Origin: Candidatus Delongbacteria bacterium
Lineage (GTDB): Bacteria; UBA4055
Direction of reading: 5' to 3'
NCBI GenBank assembly: GCA_016937995.1
Contig: JAFGVM010000057.1
Coordinates: forward strand, 17,526-81,525
DNA: 64,000 nt
Part shown: positions 8,528 to 17,334 of the stretch, in pieces
Numbering within the stretch: position 1 is the stretch's first letter
How the letters are laid out: each line of letters starts with the position of its first letter
The notes under the pieces: generated by a model
Databases searched by the model: none
What the model saw: only the letters and a program-made list of their open reading frames with translations
Told to the model about the DNA's origin: nothing
Position numbers and translations under genes: made by a program

Positions 8528-10402
8528 ATGAAAAAATATTTTACAACACCAATATATTATGTAAATGGAAAACCTCATCTCGGACATGCATATACAACAA
8601 TTCTGACGGATGCTTTTACAAAATATTATAAGCTTTTTGGATATGATACAAAATTCATCACAGGAGTTGATGAACACGGTCAGAAAGTTTATGAAGCTGC
8701 AGTCAAAATGGGAATGACCCCAAAAGAATATGTTGATGGTCTTATACCTGCCTTCACACAATTATTTGAAAAATGTGATATTGACTATGATATTTTCTAT
8801 AGAACTACGAATGAAAAACATTACAAAAAAGTACAGACTATCCTTCAAGGTTTGTACGATAAAGGTGATATTTATAAGGATCATTACGAAGGTCAGTATT
8901 GTACTACCTGTGAAACATTCGTGACTGATAAAGACCTTATTGACGAAAAATGTCCGGAATGCGGAAAGGAGACTACCTTATTAAAGGAGGAGAATTATTT
9001 CTTTAATATGGCTAAATATGCTGAGGAGTATGAAAAATATATTAATGAAAGGGATGATTTTATCTATCCGAAATTCCGAAAGAATGAGGTACTCGGAATA
9101 TTAAAAAAGGGTCTGAATCCACTCTGTATTTCAAGAAAAAAAGAAAAAATGCCATGGGGTATACCATTACCTTTCGATGATCAATTTGTAACCTACGTTT
9201 GGTTCGATGCGCTTACGAACTACACGAATGGTATTGGATATCTGGAGGATGAAGATAAATTCAATGCCTATTGGCCTACTACAACGCATATGATGGCAAA
9301 GGATATACTTCTTCAACATACGATCTATTGGCCTACAATGCTGCTGGCAATGGGTGTAGAACTTCCCAAGAGTATGCTTATTCACGGATGGTGGATGGGA
9401 GAGGGTGGTAAAAAGATGAGTAAATCACTCGGAAATGTGATCGATCCGACAGAACTTATTGATACTTACGGTTCGTCATCTTTCAGATTCTATGTTCTCA
9501 GAGAGATGTCCTTAGGGCATGATGGAGTATTTACAAAAGAATTCTTCATCAACAGACATAATACTGAACTTGCAAATGACTTCGGAAATCTTTTAAACAG
9601 AGCAAGTCATATGATAGCAAAGAATTTTGAAAGTAAGATCCCTGAGTGTAATAAAAAAACTGAATTCTGCGGCCCATTTATTAATGAATTCAATGATTTG
9701 ATGAAAACGGTAGAACCGCTTATATATGACTTTGAGCTTAACAAGGCTCTTGATAACATCATGAGAATGATCAGGAATACAAATAAATACATGGAAGATA
9801 CAGCACCATGGAAACTGATCAAAGAAGATAAAGAGCTTTGCGGTTCGGTTCTGTATAATGCTCTTGAATCAGTGAGAATTACAAGTTTATTGCTTTCTCC
9901 GGTAATACCTAAGAAATTTGAAGAGATAAAAGATATTTTTAAAGGTGATCTGGATATGACTTTGGAATATGGGAAACTTGAACCAGGTAAGAAGATCAAT
10001 AAAGCTGTTTCTCTGTTCCCTAAGATAGACAAAGAAAAGGAAGAGAAAAAGGAACCGGTAAAAGTTGTAGATGATAATCTGATCGGAATAGAAGATTTCG
10101 GTAAAGTTGAGATAAAGACAGGTAAGATCATTAAATCTGATAATGTTGAAGGCAGTGATAGATTGTTATTGACCGAAGTTGATCTTGGGAATGGTGATAT
10201 CAGGCAGATCGTTGCAGGGATAGCAAAATTTTATCACCCTGAAGATATTTTGAATAAACATATTCTGGTTGCTTCAAATCTTAAACCTGTTACTATTATG
10301 GGTTTTGAGAGTCAGGGAATGTTACTTTCTGTTAAGTCAGGGAAAAATCTTAGACTGGTTGAGGTTGATCCGGAGTTGTCGCTCGGCAAGAAATTAGTTT
10401 AA
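8528..10402 (+). CDS. metG: Methionyl-tRNA synthetase with C-terminal tRNA-binding domain
   Basis: 624 residues. It charges initiator and elongator tRNA-Met. The class I signatures are PHLGHAYTTI (HIGH motif) near the N-terminus and KKMSKSLGN around residue 297. A zinc knuckle lies between them: CTTC, then CPEC about 17 residues later. The last 110 residues, from IGIEDFGKVEIKTGKII, are the EMAP-II/Trbp111-like tRNA-binding domain seen in dimeric MetRS. This is a complete enzyme with the full modular form. It has its own promoter and terminator. Confidence 0.96.
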   Translation: MKKYFTTPIYYVNGKPHLGHAYTTILTDAFTKYYKLFGYDTKFITGVDEHGQKVYEAAVKMGMTPKEYVDGLIPAFTQLFEKCDIDYDIFYRTTNEKHYKKVQTILQGLYDKGDIYKDHYEGQYCTTCETFVTDKDLIDEKCPECGKETTLLKEENYFFNMAKYAEEYEKYINERDDFIYPKFRKNEVLGILKKGLNPLCISRKKEKMPWGIPLPFDDQFVTYVWFDALTNYTNGIGYLEDEDKFNAYWPTTTHMMAKDILLQHTIYWPTMLLAMGVELPKSMLIHGWWMGEGGKKMSKSLGNVIDPTELIDTYGSSSFRFYVLREMSLGHDGVFTKEFFINRHNTELANDFGNLLNRASHMIAKNFESKIPECNKKTEFCGPFINEFNDLMKTVEPLIYDFELNKALDNIMRMIRNTNKYMEDTAPWKLIKEDKELCGSVLYNALESVRITSLLLSPVIPKKFEEIKDIFKGDLDMTLEYGKLEPGKKINKAVSLFPKIDKEKEEKKEPVKVVDDNLIGIEDFGKVEIKTGKIIKSDNVEGSDRLLLTEVDLGNGDIRQIVAGIAKFYHPEDILNKHILVASNLKPVTIMGFESQGMLLSVKSGKNLRLVEVDPELSLGKKLV

Positions 10403-10411
10403 CAACTTTAT

Positions 10412-10438
10412 GGGCGTATCGATATACGCTCTTTTTTT
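10412..10438 (+). terminator. metG terminator
   Basis: GCGTAT-CGAT-ATACGC stem with flanking G-T pairs, then CTTTTTTT. Confidence 0.88.
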
Positions 10439-10440
10439 AT

Positions 10441-10742
10441 AACCAAAATAAATAATTCGTTGGGGAGACCTCTTGCGGTCTCCCACATAATGTTTTAATT
10501 CGCCAAGCGGGAAGGCGTGGAAGCCTTCCCATACGAAATTATAAAACATTTGACATTCCGTGTTGGTTATTGAATATTGTGAAATATTTCAGAAAAATAT
10601 TTCACAAGGTCACTATTTGACCGGATGTCTTTTGTATATTGCAATAAAGTAGGTCGTTTATGCACTAATGAATACCGCACAGACTTCTGACTTCTGACTT
10701 CTGACTTCTAAATTCTAACTTAAAAAGTGAGGACTTTTTCAA
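10441..10742. repeat. 302-base gap built of inverted and tandem repeats
   Basis: No gene is visible. It holds GGGAGACC/GGTCTCCC (10463-10484), GGGAAGGC/GCCTTCCC (10509-10530), a minus-strand copy of the CAACACGGAAT repeat (10552-10580), a perfect 13-base inverted repeat TTGTGAAATATTT/AAATATTTCACAA with a 5-base spacer (10577-10607), and 3.6 tandem copies of ACTTCTG (10683-10711). Similar hairpins and the same core occur near 41.2, 44.2 and 57.0 kb. A TTGACC near 10617 and TATATT near 10635 are too close together to call a promoter. Confidence 0.8.
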
Positions 10743-11117
10743 ATGTGTGAATATAATAACAGGAATACAGGCACTATCGGGGAGGATATTGCGGCTGGTT
10801 ATCTTTCAACTCTGGGATATGAGATAATTAAAAGAAATTTTCAATATTCTAATTTTGGTGAAATAGATATAATTGCAAAAGATAAAAACGTTCTCGTTTT
10901 TGTAGAGGTGAAAGCGAATAGAACATCCCAATTCGGAAATCCTGTTCTGCGTGTAGGAATATCTAAGCAGAGACAGATATATAAAGTTGCACAAATTTAC
11001 ATGTTATATAATAATATTAGAAATACAGACTGCCGCTTTGATGTAATAGCTATAGAAATGGGTTATGAAAAGAATGAGATCACGCATATTGAGAACGCTT
11101 TCAGTATTGTTCTATAG
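10743..11117 (+). CDS. yraN: YraN/UPF0102-family nuclease-like protein
   Basis: 124 residues. The family has a Holliday-junction-resolvase-like (PD-D/EXK) fold and unknown cellular role. The expected landmarks are present: GEDIAAGYLSTLGYEIIKRNF at the N-terminus, then GEIDIIAKDKNVLVFVEVKA, which supplies the Asp and Glu-x-Lys of the nuclease core. Length is typical. The start ATG lies 10 bases after GTGAGGAC. Confidence 0.9.
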   Translation: MCEYNNRNTGTIGEDIAAGYLSTLGYEIIKRNFQYSNFGEIDIIAKDKNVLVFVEVKANRTSQFGNPVLRVGISKQRQIYKVAQIYMLYNNIRNTDCRFDVIAIEMGYEKNEITHIENAFSIVL

Positions 11118-11213
11118 TATGATCAATTCAGACTAAAAAAAAGACCGGCTATGATGGGAGCTGTGTTCGATATTTATGAAAGAAATTCATATAATAAAAC
11201 ATTTTAACTTTTC

Positions 11214-11242
11214 TTGACATTACCTATGTCATTGCGTATTTT
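11214..11242 (+). promoter_or_regulatory. Promoter of the aminotransferase operon
   Basis: TTGACA, 17 bases, TATTTT, 35 bases before the ATG at 11278. Confidence 0.7.
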
Positions 11243-11277
11243 TTCTTTCCTGAAAATAAAACAATGGAGATATACAA

Positions 11278-12474
11278 ATGGGAAGATTATCACTGTCAAA
11301 CCGTAATGAGATCATGCAGGAAAGTCCTATCAGAAAACTTGCACCTTATGCGGAAGCTGCTAAATTAAAAAGGATCAATGTTTATCACCTAAACATTGGG
11401 CAACCAGATATTAAAACCCCTGACGAAATGATAAATGCATATCATACGATCCCTCCTGTTATAAAGTACGGACCTAGTGAAGGAACTTTGAGTTATAGAA
11501 AAAAACTGGCTGAATATTACAATAGAGTCGGAATAAAAGTAGATGAAACAAATATCTTTGTGACAACAGGTGGAAGTGAAGCTATAATTTTTACTCTATT
11601 ATCAGCTTTATCACCTGGTGATGAAGTCATTATACCGGAGCCTTTCTACACGAACTATAACGGTTTTGCTGTGATGGCAGGTGTTAATGTTGTACCTATT
11701 ACTACAAGTATTGATACAGGATTTGATCTTCCTGAAATCTCTGAATTTAAAAGCAAGTTGACTGATAAGACCAAAGCGATAGTTATCTGTAATCCGGGTA
11801 ATCCGACCGGTGCTGTATTTTGTAAAGATAAATTACAAAAATTAGTTGATTTTGCCAGGGATAATGACCTTTATGTTATCTCTGATGAAGTTTATAGAGA
11901 GTTCACATATGATTGTAAGGCTACTTCGATACTTGAATTTGAGAATTTTGAGGAGAATGCAATTTTAATAGATTCAACTTCAAAACGTTATTCTGCTTGC
12001 GGTTCCAGGATCGGAAACATTGTAACAAGGAATAAAGAACTTCTTAAACTCGTACTTAAATTTGGACAGGCAAGACTTTGTCCTCCAAGTATTGATCAGA
12101 CTGCAGCAGAAGCAGCAGTTGATGTTCCCCAGTCATATTTCGATGAAGTATTGGTAGAATATAAAAAAAGAAGAGATCTTGCATTTCAAGAATTATCAAA
12201 AATACCTGATGTAACTGTTTCAATGCCGAAAGGAGCTTTCTATATGATAGTGGGCTTACCTGTGGAAGACGCCGATGAATTTGCAAAGTGGTTACTGTCT
12301 GAATTTAATGTAAATAATGAAACGACTATGGTGGCTCCTGTATCAGGTTTCTATGCAACTCCTGGTTTGGGAAAAAATCAGATAAGAATTGCATATATTC
12401 TAAACACTGAAGATCTAAAAAAGGCTATCAATATACTTAAACTTGGGCTTGAAGAGTATAGAAGGAAACAATAA
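11278..12474 (+). CDS. Class I/II PLP-dependent aminotransferase
   Basis: 398 residues of the aspartate-aminotransferase fold. Visible landmarks: TTGGSEAIIF (cofactor phosphate site), CNPGNPTGAVF, SDEVYREF with the pyridoxal-binding Asp and Tyr, and DSTSKRYSACGSRIGN with the Schiff-base lysine. It most resembles the pyridoxal-5-phosphate-dependent AspC/AlaT-like group of anaerobes; the amino-donor specificity cannot be read. GGAG stands near the start. The stop overlaps the ATG of the next gene by one base, forming a three-gene coupled unit. Confidence 0.9.
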   Translation: MGRLSLSNRNEIMQESPIRKLAPYAEAAKLKRINVYHLNIGQPDIKTPDEMINAYHTIPPVIKYGPSEGTLSYRKKLAEYYNRVGIKVDETNIFVTTGGSEAIIFTLLSALSPGDEVIIPEPFYTNYNGFAVMAGVNVVPITTSIDTGFDLPEISEFKSKLTDKTKAIVICNPGNPTGAVFCKDKLQKLVDFARDNDLYVISDEVYREFTYDCKATSILEFENFEENAILIDSTSKRYSACGSRIGNIVTRNKELLKLVLKFGQARLCPPSIDQTAAEAAVDVPQSYFDEVLVEYKKRRDLAFQELSKIPDVTVSMPKGAFYMIVGLPVEDADEFAKWLLSEFNVNNETTMVAPVSGFYATPGLGKNQIRIAYILNTEDLKKAINILKLGLEEYRRKQ

Positions 12475-12737
12475 TGTTCGGTAAGAAGGTTCAGAAGAGA
12501 GAGTTCGGTTATAGACCGGTTCATTCTGACATGACAAAGAATGACACACCTTTAAGAGAGAGGATAAAGTTCACAACTTTCTCCTCTCAGGATAAAAGAA
12601 GCTCTAAAAGAAGGACCATAATACTGATCCTGTTTTTAATTTTGATTATTGCTGTGATCGTTAATTTCGGGATATCAACCCTGTCGATAGAAGAAATAAA
12701 GATCAAGGAAACAGAATTTGAGAAGATTACCCCCTAA
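12474..12737 (+). CDS. Small single-helix membrane protein, unknown
   Basis: 87 residues: a basic, polar N-terminal half, then SKRRTIILILFLILIIAVIVNFGIS as one membrane helix and an acidic C-terminal tail. Probably an inner-membrane protein with a cytoplasmic basic arm. The ATG overlaps the aminotransferase stop by one base (TAATG), and its end overlaps the next gene by 20 bases. No family recognised; the coupling supports it being real. Confidence 0.6.
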   Translation: MFGKKVQKREFGYRPVHSDMTKNDTPLRERIKFTTFSSQDKRSSKRRTIILILFLILIIAVIVNFGISTLSIEEIKIKETEFEKITP

Positions 12738-13251
12738 TACACTTAGCATAATTGATGAATATTTTACTTTTTTCGATTCAACAAATGCCAAGATAGATAA
12801 GATTGTTAAAAAGCACGAAAAAAATCTGTCATGCAAAAAGGGATGTACTTATTGCTGCATGAATATTTCTGTTCTGCCGATAGAGTTTTATGCAATTGGA
12901 AAAATGATCCTGAAGGCGAAAAAACAAATAACTGTGAACAGGCATAAAAGGTGTGCATTTCTGCAGGATAATCTTTGTATGATATATAAATACAGACCTA
13001 TCATATGCAGAACCCACGGACTACCTTTATCACATAGGGACAGCCATGATCCAGGAAGGGTAAATGTTTCAATTTGTGAAATGAACTTTGTTGATAAAAT
13101 ACCGAAATTTAATCTGGATAATACTCTTGACATGGATGAAATAAATTTAAAACTGTATAGATTAAATGAGAAGTTCATATCGAAATTTAAGACCAGAATG
13201 TCAGCAAGGATACCTCTGGTTAAAGTTGCTGCTTACGTAAAAGGTAGATGA
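12718..13251 (+). CDS. YkgJ-type cysteine-cluster protein (putative Zn/Fe-S)
   Basis: 177 residues from a TTG start that overlaps the gene upstream; AAGGA lies nine bases before it. It contains CKKGCTYCCMN, then RCAFLQDNLCMIYKYRPIICRTHGLPLS: the CxxxCxxCC and later CxxY..RP..CR motifs of the YkgJ family (PF03692), thought to bind a metal or Fe-S cluster. Role unknown. No terminator separates it from the convergent operon ending at 13310. Confidence 0.82.
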   Translation: MRRLPPNTLSIIDEYFTFFDSTNAKIDKIVKKHEKNLSCKKGCTYCCMNISVLPIEFYAIGKMILKAKKQITVNRHKRCAFLQDNLCMIYKYRPIICRTHGLPLSHRDSHDPGRVNVSICEMNFVDKIPKFNLDNTLDMDEINLKLYRLNEKFISKFKTRMSARIPLVKVAAYVKGR

Positions 13252-13309
13252 TCAATTTCCAATTATAAGGCAGGATCAGGCCCAAATTCCGTCAGGAAGG
13301 TTTTGTTTT

Positions 13310-14341
13310 TTAACAAAAGTAGAAATAATGTTTGTTTTGTAAAAAATTGTTTTCATCAAAGAAAACGGCGATATTTTTCAGATCATCCGGACCCGAAACA
13401 GTTACAATTATCTGTAATTTGTCAATATTTTTGATAGTACGGTAGTCTTCTATACAGGTACCATAAATAGTCTCACCGATCTTTTTTAAATTATTACTTA
13501 CCCATCTAAAAGGGATATCAAATTTATCATGAAGTATTTTAACCAGTTTTTTTCCTTTTGATCCGGTCCCCCATACAACTAGAGTCTTTTCCCTGTTATG
13601 ATCAAGTTCAAAAAAATACTTAAGCTTCAGGTCAAAGAACTGCTGATCCTTATATCTCGGATCATTTCTGGAAATTCTTGCGGGATGATCTCTCCAATAA
13701 TGTAATAATTCATTATATGAACGTACTTTTAAACCGTATTTATAAAACCGGAATGCAAGATCATAATCTTCAGGATAGATATTTGTATTGAAAGCTTTAC
13801 ATCTGATTAGATCATCTCTATGAACAAGCCAGCAGGATGATTGAATAACACATTCCCTGTATATTTCATTATAACAATCTTCATTCAAAATAAGATGATT
13901 AAGCCATTTTTCATATTTCTTATAACCATCTCCAATTTCAGTATCAGAAAAACATTTTACCGGTCCCGTAATTACATGACCTTTCCCTGATGCGAGATAC
14001 AACTTCTTCATTTTTTCCAATTTATACTCGGTCATAAGGTCATCAGAATCCATTCTGGTAATAAGATCACCTCTGCTATGAATAAAGGCTGTTTTTAAAG
14101 CAGTAATAATGCCATCTCCTTCTTCATTTTGAAGAACAGTGATCCTGCGGTCTTTATTTGAAAAATCTTCTAAAATCTGTTGGCTAGAATCTTCTGAATG
14201 GTCATTTACTACGATCAATTCCCAATTATTCTCTGTTTGATCCAGTATTGAGTTTATGGTCATAGTAAGAAATTGTTCAGAGTTTCTTACAGGCATTAAT
14301 ATTGAGATAAGTGGTTTTATTTTTGATGAGTTATCAGTCAT
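13310..14341 (-). CDS. Family 2 glycosyltransferase
   Basis: 343 residues from the ATG at 14341; a TTG at 14365 is an alternative. The GT-A domain begins PLISILMPVRNSEQFLTMTINSILDQT, then ELIVVNDHSEDSS and RMDSDDLM with the DxD metal site. The C-terminal 100 residues (KTLVVWGTGSKGKKLVKIL) look like a small nucleotide-binding domain. It should transfer a sugar from a nucleotide donor to an envelope glycan; the acceptor is unknown. Last gene of the leuD-plsC-arsR-trx-GT2 run. Confidence 0.88.
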   Translation of the reverse strand: MTDNSSKIKPLISILMPVRNSEQFLTMTINSILDQTENNWELIVVNDHSEDSSQQILEDFSNKDRRITVLQNEEGDGIITALKTAFIHSRGDLITRMDSDDLMTEYKLEKMKKLYLASGKGHVITGPVKCFSDTEIGDGYKKYEKWLNHLILNEDCYNEIYRECVIQSSCWLVHRDDLIRCKAFNTNIYPEDYDLAFRFYKYGLKVRSYNELLHYWRDHPARISRNDPRYKDQQFFDLKLKYFFELDHNREKTLVVWGTGSKGKKLVKILHDKFDIPFRWVSNNLKKIGETIYGTCIEDYRTIKNIDKLQIIVTVSGPDDLKNIAVFFDENNFLQNKHYFYFC

Positions 14342-14783
14342 TTGCGTAAAGATTTTCAGGTTCAACCTTTACCTGTACAGAGGTGATTTCCGAGATTGCC
14401 AGGTCCAGTTGAAGAGAATCAAGAGTTCCGTTTAAGGACTGCAGTATTTCACCATTTTTTATAAATTTATATGTTGGGACGCACTTTATTTTGTTTTCTT
14501 TTGCGAATTTGTAATTTTTATCTACATCAATATGTGCAAAAGTTATACTGTCTTTAAAAGTTTCAGCTGTTTTGTTGAGAATACTTTTATAGTGGTTATT
14601 TACTTTGTCACTATCTCTGAAATAACCCACTATAATAAGTTCATCATTATTTTTGATCATTTTATTGTAACTTTTCCTGTTAAGGTCAAGAAGGTAATTT
14701 TTTATCTTTTTATCAGTAGTATCTTCCCTGCATGAAAACAAGGTTAAAAATAAAATGATATATGTTATTTTAAAAAGTCTCAT
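14334..14783 (-). CDS. Thioredoxin-fold lipoprotein without CxxC
   Basis: 149 residues. The signal peptide ends LTLFSC (lipobox). The mature part has thioredoxin-fold features: ELIIVGYFRDSDKVNNHY where the active site should be, ITFAHIDVDKNYKFAKENKIKCVPTYKFIKNGE with the cis-proline, and a final helix. The CxxC is replaced (RDSD), so it should not act as a disulfide reductase; a binding or chaperone role is possible. It overlaps arsR by one base and the glycosyltransferase by eight. Confidence 0.72.
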   Translation of the reverse strand: MRLFKITYIILFLTLFSCREDTTDKKIKNYLLDLNRKSYNKMIKNNDELIIVGYFRDSDKVNNHYKSILNKTAETFKDSITFAHIDVDKNYKFAKENKIKCVPTYKFIKNGEILQSLNGTLDSLQLDLAISEITSVQVKVEPENLYAND

Positions 14784-15094
14784 TATCGATCAACTAACAT
14801 TCTTATTATGTTGTGAGTAATAGGTTCAATGATCTTATAATTTATCTTATTCCCATTCTTAACACCTTCGATTATACCATGTTTTCTAAGAACAGCCAGT
14901 TGTTGAGAAACAATTGGTTGAGGCTCAGCTACACAATTTACTAAACTTTTTACAATTCCTTTTTTTTCATAAATTGCAATGAGCAGTTTAAGTCTAACAG
15001 AATGTCCGATTGCTTTTACGATCTCAGCTTCTCTTTCTAGACAGGAACTAAGAATAAAATGAAAATTTCCACATTTATCTTTTTTCGAGTTCAT
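14783..15094 (-). CDS. ArsR-family winged-helix regulator
   Basis: 103 residues. Typical ArsR/SmtB layout: AIGHSVRLKLLIAIYEKKG, then the recognition helix PIVSQQLAVLRKHGIIEGVKNGNKINYKI. Three cysteines (about residues 8, 18 and 54) could sense metal, sulfane sulfur or oxidation, but no CVC motif is present in the recognition helix. It overlaps plsC by 20 bases and the thioredoxin-like gene by one, so it is embedded in a metabolic and envelope operon. Confidence 0.87.
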   Translation of the reverse strand: MNSKKDKCGNFHFILSSCLEREAEIVKAIGHSVRLKLLIAIYEKKGIVKSLVNCVAEPQPIVSQQLAVLRKHGIIEGVKNGNKINYKIIEPITHNIIRMLVDR

Positions 15095-15824
15095 GTAATT
15101 CTCCCTTTAAATTTTTGATCTCCTCCATTATCCTCTCCGAAATGAGTTTCCAGGTTTCTGGTTTATTCTCCATTTTAAAAAATTCGTCAAAGAAAATAGG
15201 TTCTCCGATAATCACTCTAACTTTCTTACCTACTCTTGGCATAGATTTCCCGACAGGTAATATGTCTCTTATACCCTCATGATAACATGGTATAGCCTTA
15301 ACTTTTGATTCATAAATCCTTTTTCCAACACCACCTTTTCCAGGTAAAAGATCTCCAGATCTACTTCTGGTCCCTTCAGGAAATATATGTACAATTCCAC
15401 CATTTATGAGTTTTTGAGTAACTAATTTTTGGGCAAATTGATCAATACCTTTTCCCCTTTCCAGAGGAATGCATTTTACAAAATTCATATACATGGACAT
15501 GAACCAGTTTTTGTAGAAATTACCATATTCTGGAGTGTGGTATGGGAGGTATTTATAATTCAACATACCTTTTTTGAGAAAAACTATACAATCGATAAAT
15601 CCTGAATCGAACATAGTTGTATGGTTAGATGCAAAAACGTAAGGTGCTTTTTCTCTCTGGATAATATCCTTTCCATAGAATCTGCTGCTGTTCAAGATAT
15701 ACATCCAGATCCAGATGAAAATACTTGTAAGAAAAGTAAATATCTTCGACATGATCCTGAAGATCAAATTTTCTTTAGGCACCTTCCATTTTTCAACAAC
15801 TCTATTTGAAGTTTTTTCTGTCAT
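15075..15824 (-). CDS. plsC: 1-acyl-glycerol-3-phosphate acyltransferase
   Basis: 249 residues. It acylates lysophosphatidic acid to phosphatidic acid at the inner membrane. The catalytic NHTTMFDS (HxxxxD) and substrate-binding FPEGTRSRSGDLLPGKGG are both present, and an N-terminal hydrophobic helix (FTFLTSIFIWIWMYIL) anchors the protein. Start overlaps the leuD stop by one base. Function of the family is secure, but paralogs can act on other lysolipids. Confidence 0.88.
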   Translation of the reverse strand: MTEKTSNRVVEKWKVPKENLIFRIMSKIFTFLTSIFIWIWMYILNSSRFYGKDIIQREKAPYVFASNHTTMFDSGFIDCIVFLKKGMLNYKYLPYHTPEYGNFYKNWFMSMYMNFVKCIPLERGKGIDQFAQKLVTQKLINGGIVHIFPEGTRSRSGDLLPGKGGVGKRIYESKVKAIPCYHEGIRDILPVGKSMPRVGKKVRVIIGEPIFFDEFFKMENKPETWKLISERIMEEIKNLKGELHELEKR

Positions 15825-16345
15825 TAATTAACACTTTTTCCATATTTGAACAGATCTCCTGCCTGATAGATATCCATCTGAACCTGTGAGAAAGGTGTTG
15901 CCTGCAATACTGTTGTAGCATTAACTGTGATAATTCCTTTTTCAAGATCGATCTCCAGATCATCACCCATTTTTATCTTTTCAGCTTCTTCACCTGCCCA
16001 TAATATCGGCATTCCTGAGTTTATTGCATTTCTTTCGTATATTGCACCAAAAGATTTTCCGATGATCAATTGAATCCCGTTAGCTCTAAAGCAATCTACA
16101 GCCTGTTGTCTTGAAGATCCCGAACCGAAATTTTCTCCGATGATCAAAATTTCGTTATTATGATCATCTTCTGCAAATCTTTCATAACCTTCCAGGTTAT
16201 CGAAAGAATATTTTCCCATTTCGTTTATATCTGTAATGGTAAGATACCTGTTATGAAAGATCATATCGGTATCAACATCAGGTATAAGCATACCATCTTT
16301 ACCTTTTACAACATAAGCCTTGCCCTTAATAACAGTCGGTTTCAT
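15824..16345 (-). CDS. leuD: 3-isopropylmalate dehydratase small subunit (or related aconitase swivel protein)
   Basis: 173 residues from the ATG at 16345, preferred because GGGGA sits just upstream; an in-frame ATG at 16357 has no ribosome site. The swivel-domain motifs are IPDVDTDMIFHNRYL and IIGENFGSGSSRQQAVDCFRANGIQLII. With LeuC it isomerises 2- and 3-isopropylmalate for leucine synthesis. Short archaeal-type LeuD/HacB proteins of this length also act in related pathways. No leuC is in the window. First gene of a five-gene overlapping run. Confidence 0.85.
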   Translation of the reverse strand: MKPTVIKGKAYVVKGKDGMLIPDVDTDMIFHNRYLTITDINEMGKYSFDNLEGYERFAEDDHNNEILIIGENFGSGSSRQQAVDCFRANGIQLIIGKSFGAIYERNAINSGMPILWAGEEAEKIKMGDDLEIDLEKGIITVNATTVLQATPFSQVQMDIYQAGDLFKYGKSVN

Positions 16346-16400
16346 ATGTTTCCCCATTTAAATTTATTGCTATATAGATTTTTTCCACATTTATGTGAAT

Positions 16401-16429
16401 AATATATCTCTATATTTAATGCTTGTCAA
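16401..16429 (-). promoter_or_regulatory. Promoter of the leuD operon
   Basis: On the minus strand: TTGACA, 17 bases, TATATT; 56 bases before the ATG at 16345. Confidence 0.75.
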
Positions 16430-16566
16430 GAAAATATTCTTAAAGTAAAACAGTAAGAAAAATAAATTGCATGAGCTGTGTTAAATAAAAGAATATTTAG
16501 ATTTGCAAATATCATGCTTTAAAGTTACAATTAACATGTTGAAGAATTTAGTTGCATGGTAAAGTT

Positions 16567-17334
16567 ATGAAATACAAAATAATATTGATAATAGTTCTGA
16601 ATTTGTTCCTGTCAGCCAGAGAATTACAGAGTCTGAATCTCTTTAATAAAGAATTTTATTTTTTTGATGGTTTTGAAAATAATTTGCAAATATACACTGA
16701 CAATGGAAAGTTGATCAAAGAAGTGGATATGTCCAATATAAACAAAAATTCAATTTCAGATTTCTTTATCAGATACAACAGCATAAACAGTTATTTGTTC
16801 GATTCAATTTCAGGAGTATTATATTTTCTGGATGAAAATTATAATTTGAGTTATTCTTTTGATCTGACTGAGATATTTAAGCTAAAGTTGAATGCCGAGA
16901 TATATCCTGCAAATTACAACTCATTGATATTAGCCTCAGAAGATCTTGAAAAGTATTACATACTTGAGAATAAGGAAATGAGTGAGATAATATTTCTGTC
17001 AGATGATCCTGTTGATTATTCTTATTCATCGAACAGTCTCTTTATTTTGTTTTCAGATAAAGTGGAGGTGTATTCCTATGAAGGGATATACCAAAGATCG
17101 TTTCCATTGAAAGAATTAATTGAACCGTCCAAAATATTTATTTCTGGTAAAAATCTGTTTGTGAAGCATAAAGATGGAATAGACAGGATCAATTGCTCAA
17201 TAAATTTTAAAATTACAGGCGAAGATTATCAAACCCGAATAATAAATGAGAGCAATATTCAGGACTTCGCTATTGTTTCAAACAATGCAGCATTATTGAT
17301 AAATAATAAAATTATTTTCAGGACATTAGAGTGA
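16567..17334 (+). CDS. Exported beta-rich protein, possible propeller
   Basis: 255 residues from the ATG at 16567; a TTG 15 bases earlier is in frame. A signal peptide, MKYKIILIIVLNLFLSA, is followed by repeated short strands with alternating aromatic and polar residues (FYFFDGFENNLQIYTDNGKL; LYFLDENYNLSYSFDL). The rhythm resembles NHL-like propeller blades, but no family is certain. Its stop overlaps the rsgA GTG start by four bases, a conspicuous coupling between an exported protein and a ribosome factor. Confidence 0.62.
   Translation: MKYKIILIIVLNLFLSARELQSLNLFNKEFYFFDGFENNLQIYTDNGKLIKEVDMSNINKNSISDFFIRYNSINSYLFDSISGVLYFLDENYNLSYSFDLTEIFKLKLNAEIYPANYNSLILASEDLEKYYILENKEMSEIIFLSDDPVDYSYSSNSLFILFSDKVEVYSYEGIYQRSFPLKELIEPSKIFISGKNLFVKHKDGIDRINCSINFKITGEDYQTRIINESNIQDFAIVSNNAALLINNKIIFRTLE

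Noticed and set aside
9607..10131. 174-codon minus-strand frame within metG
   Set aside because: Shadow of the metG coding strand; no ribosome site or recognisable protein.
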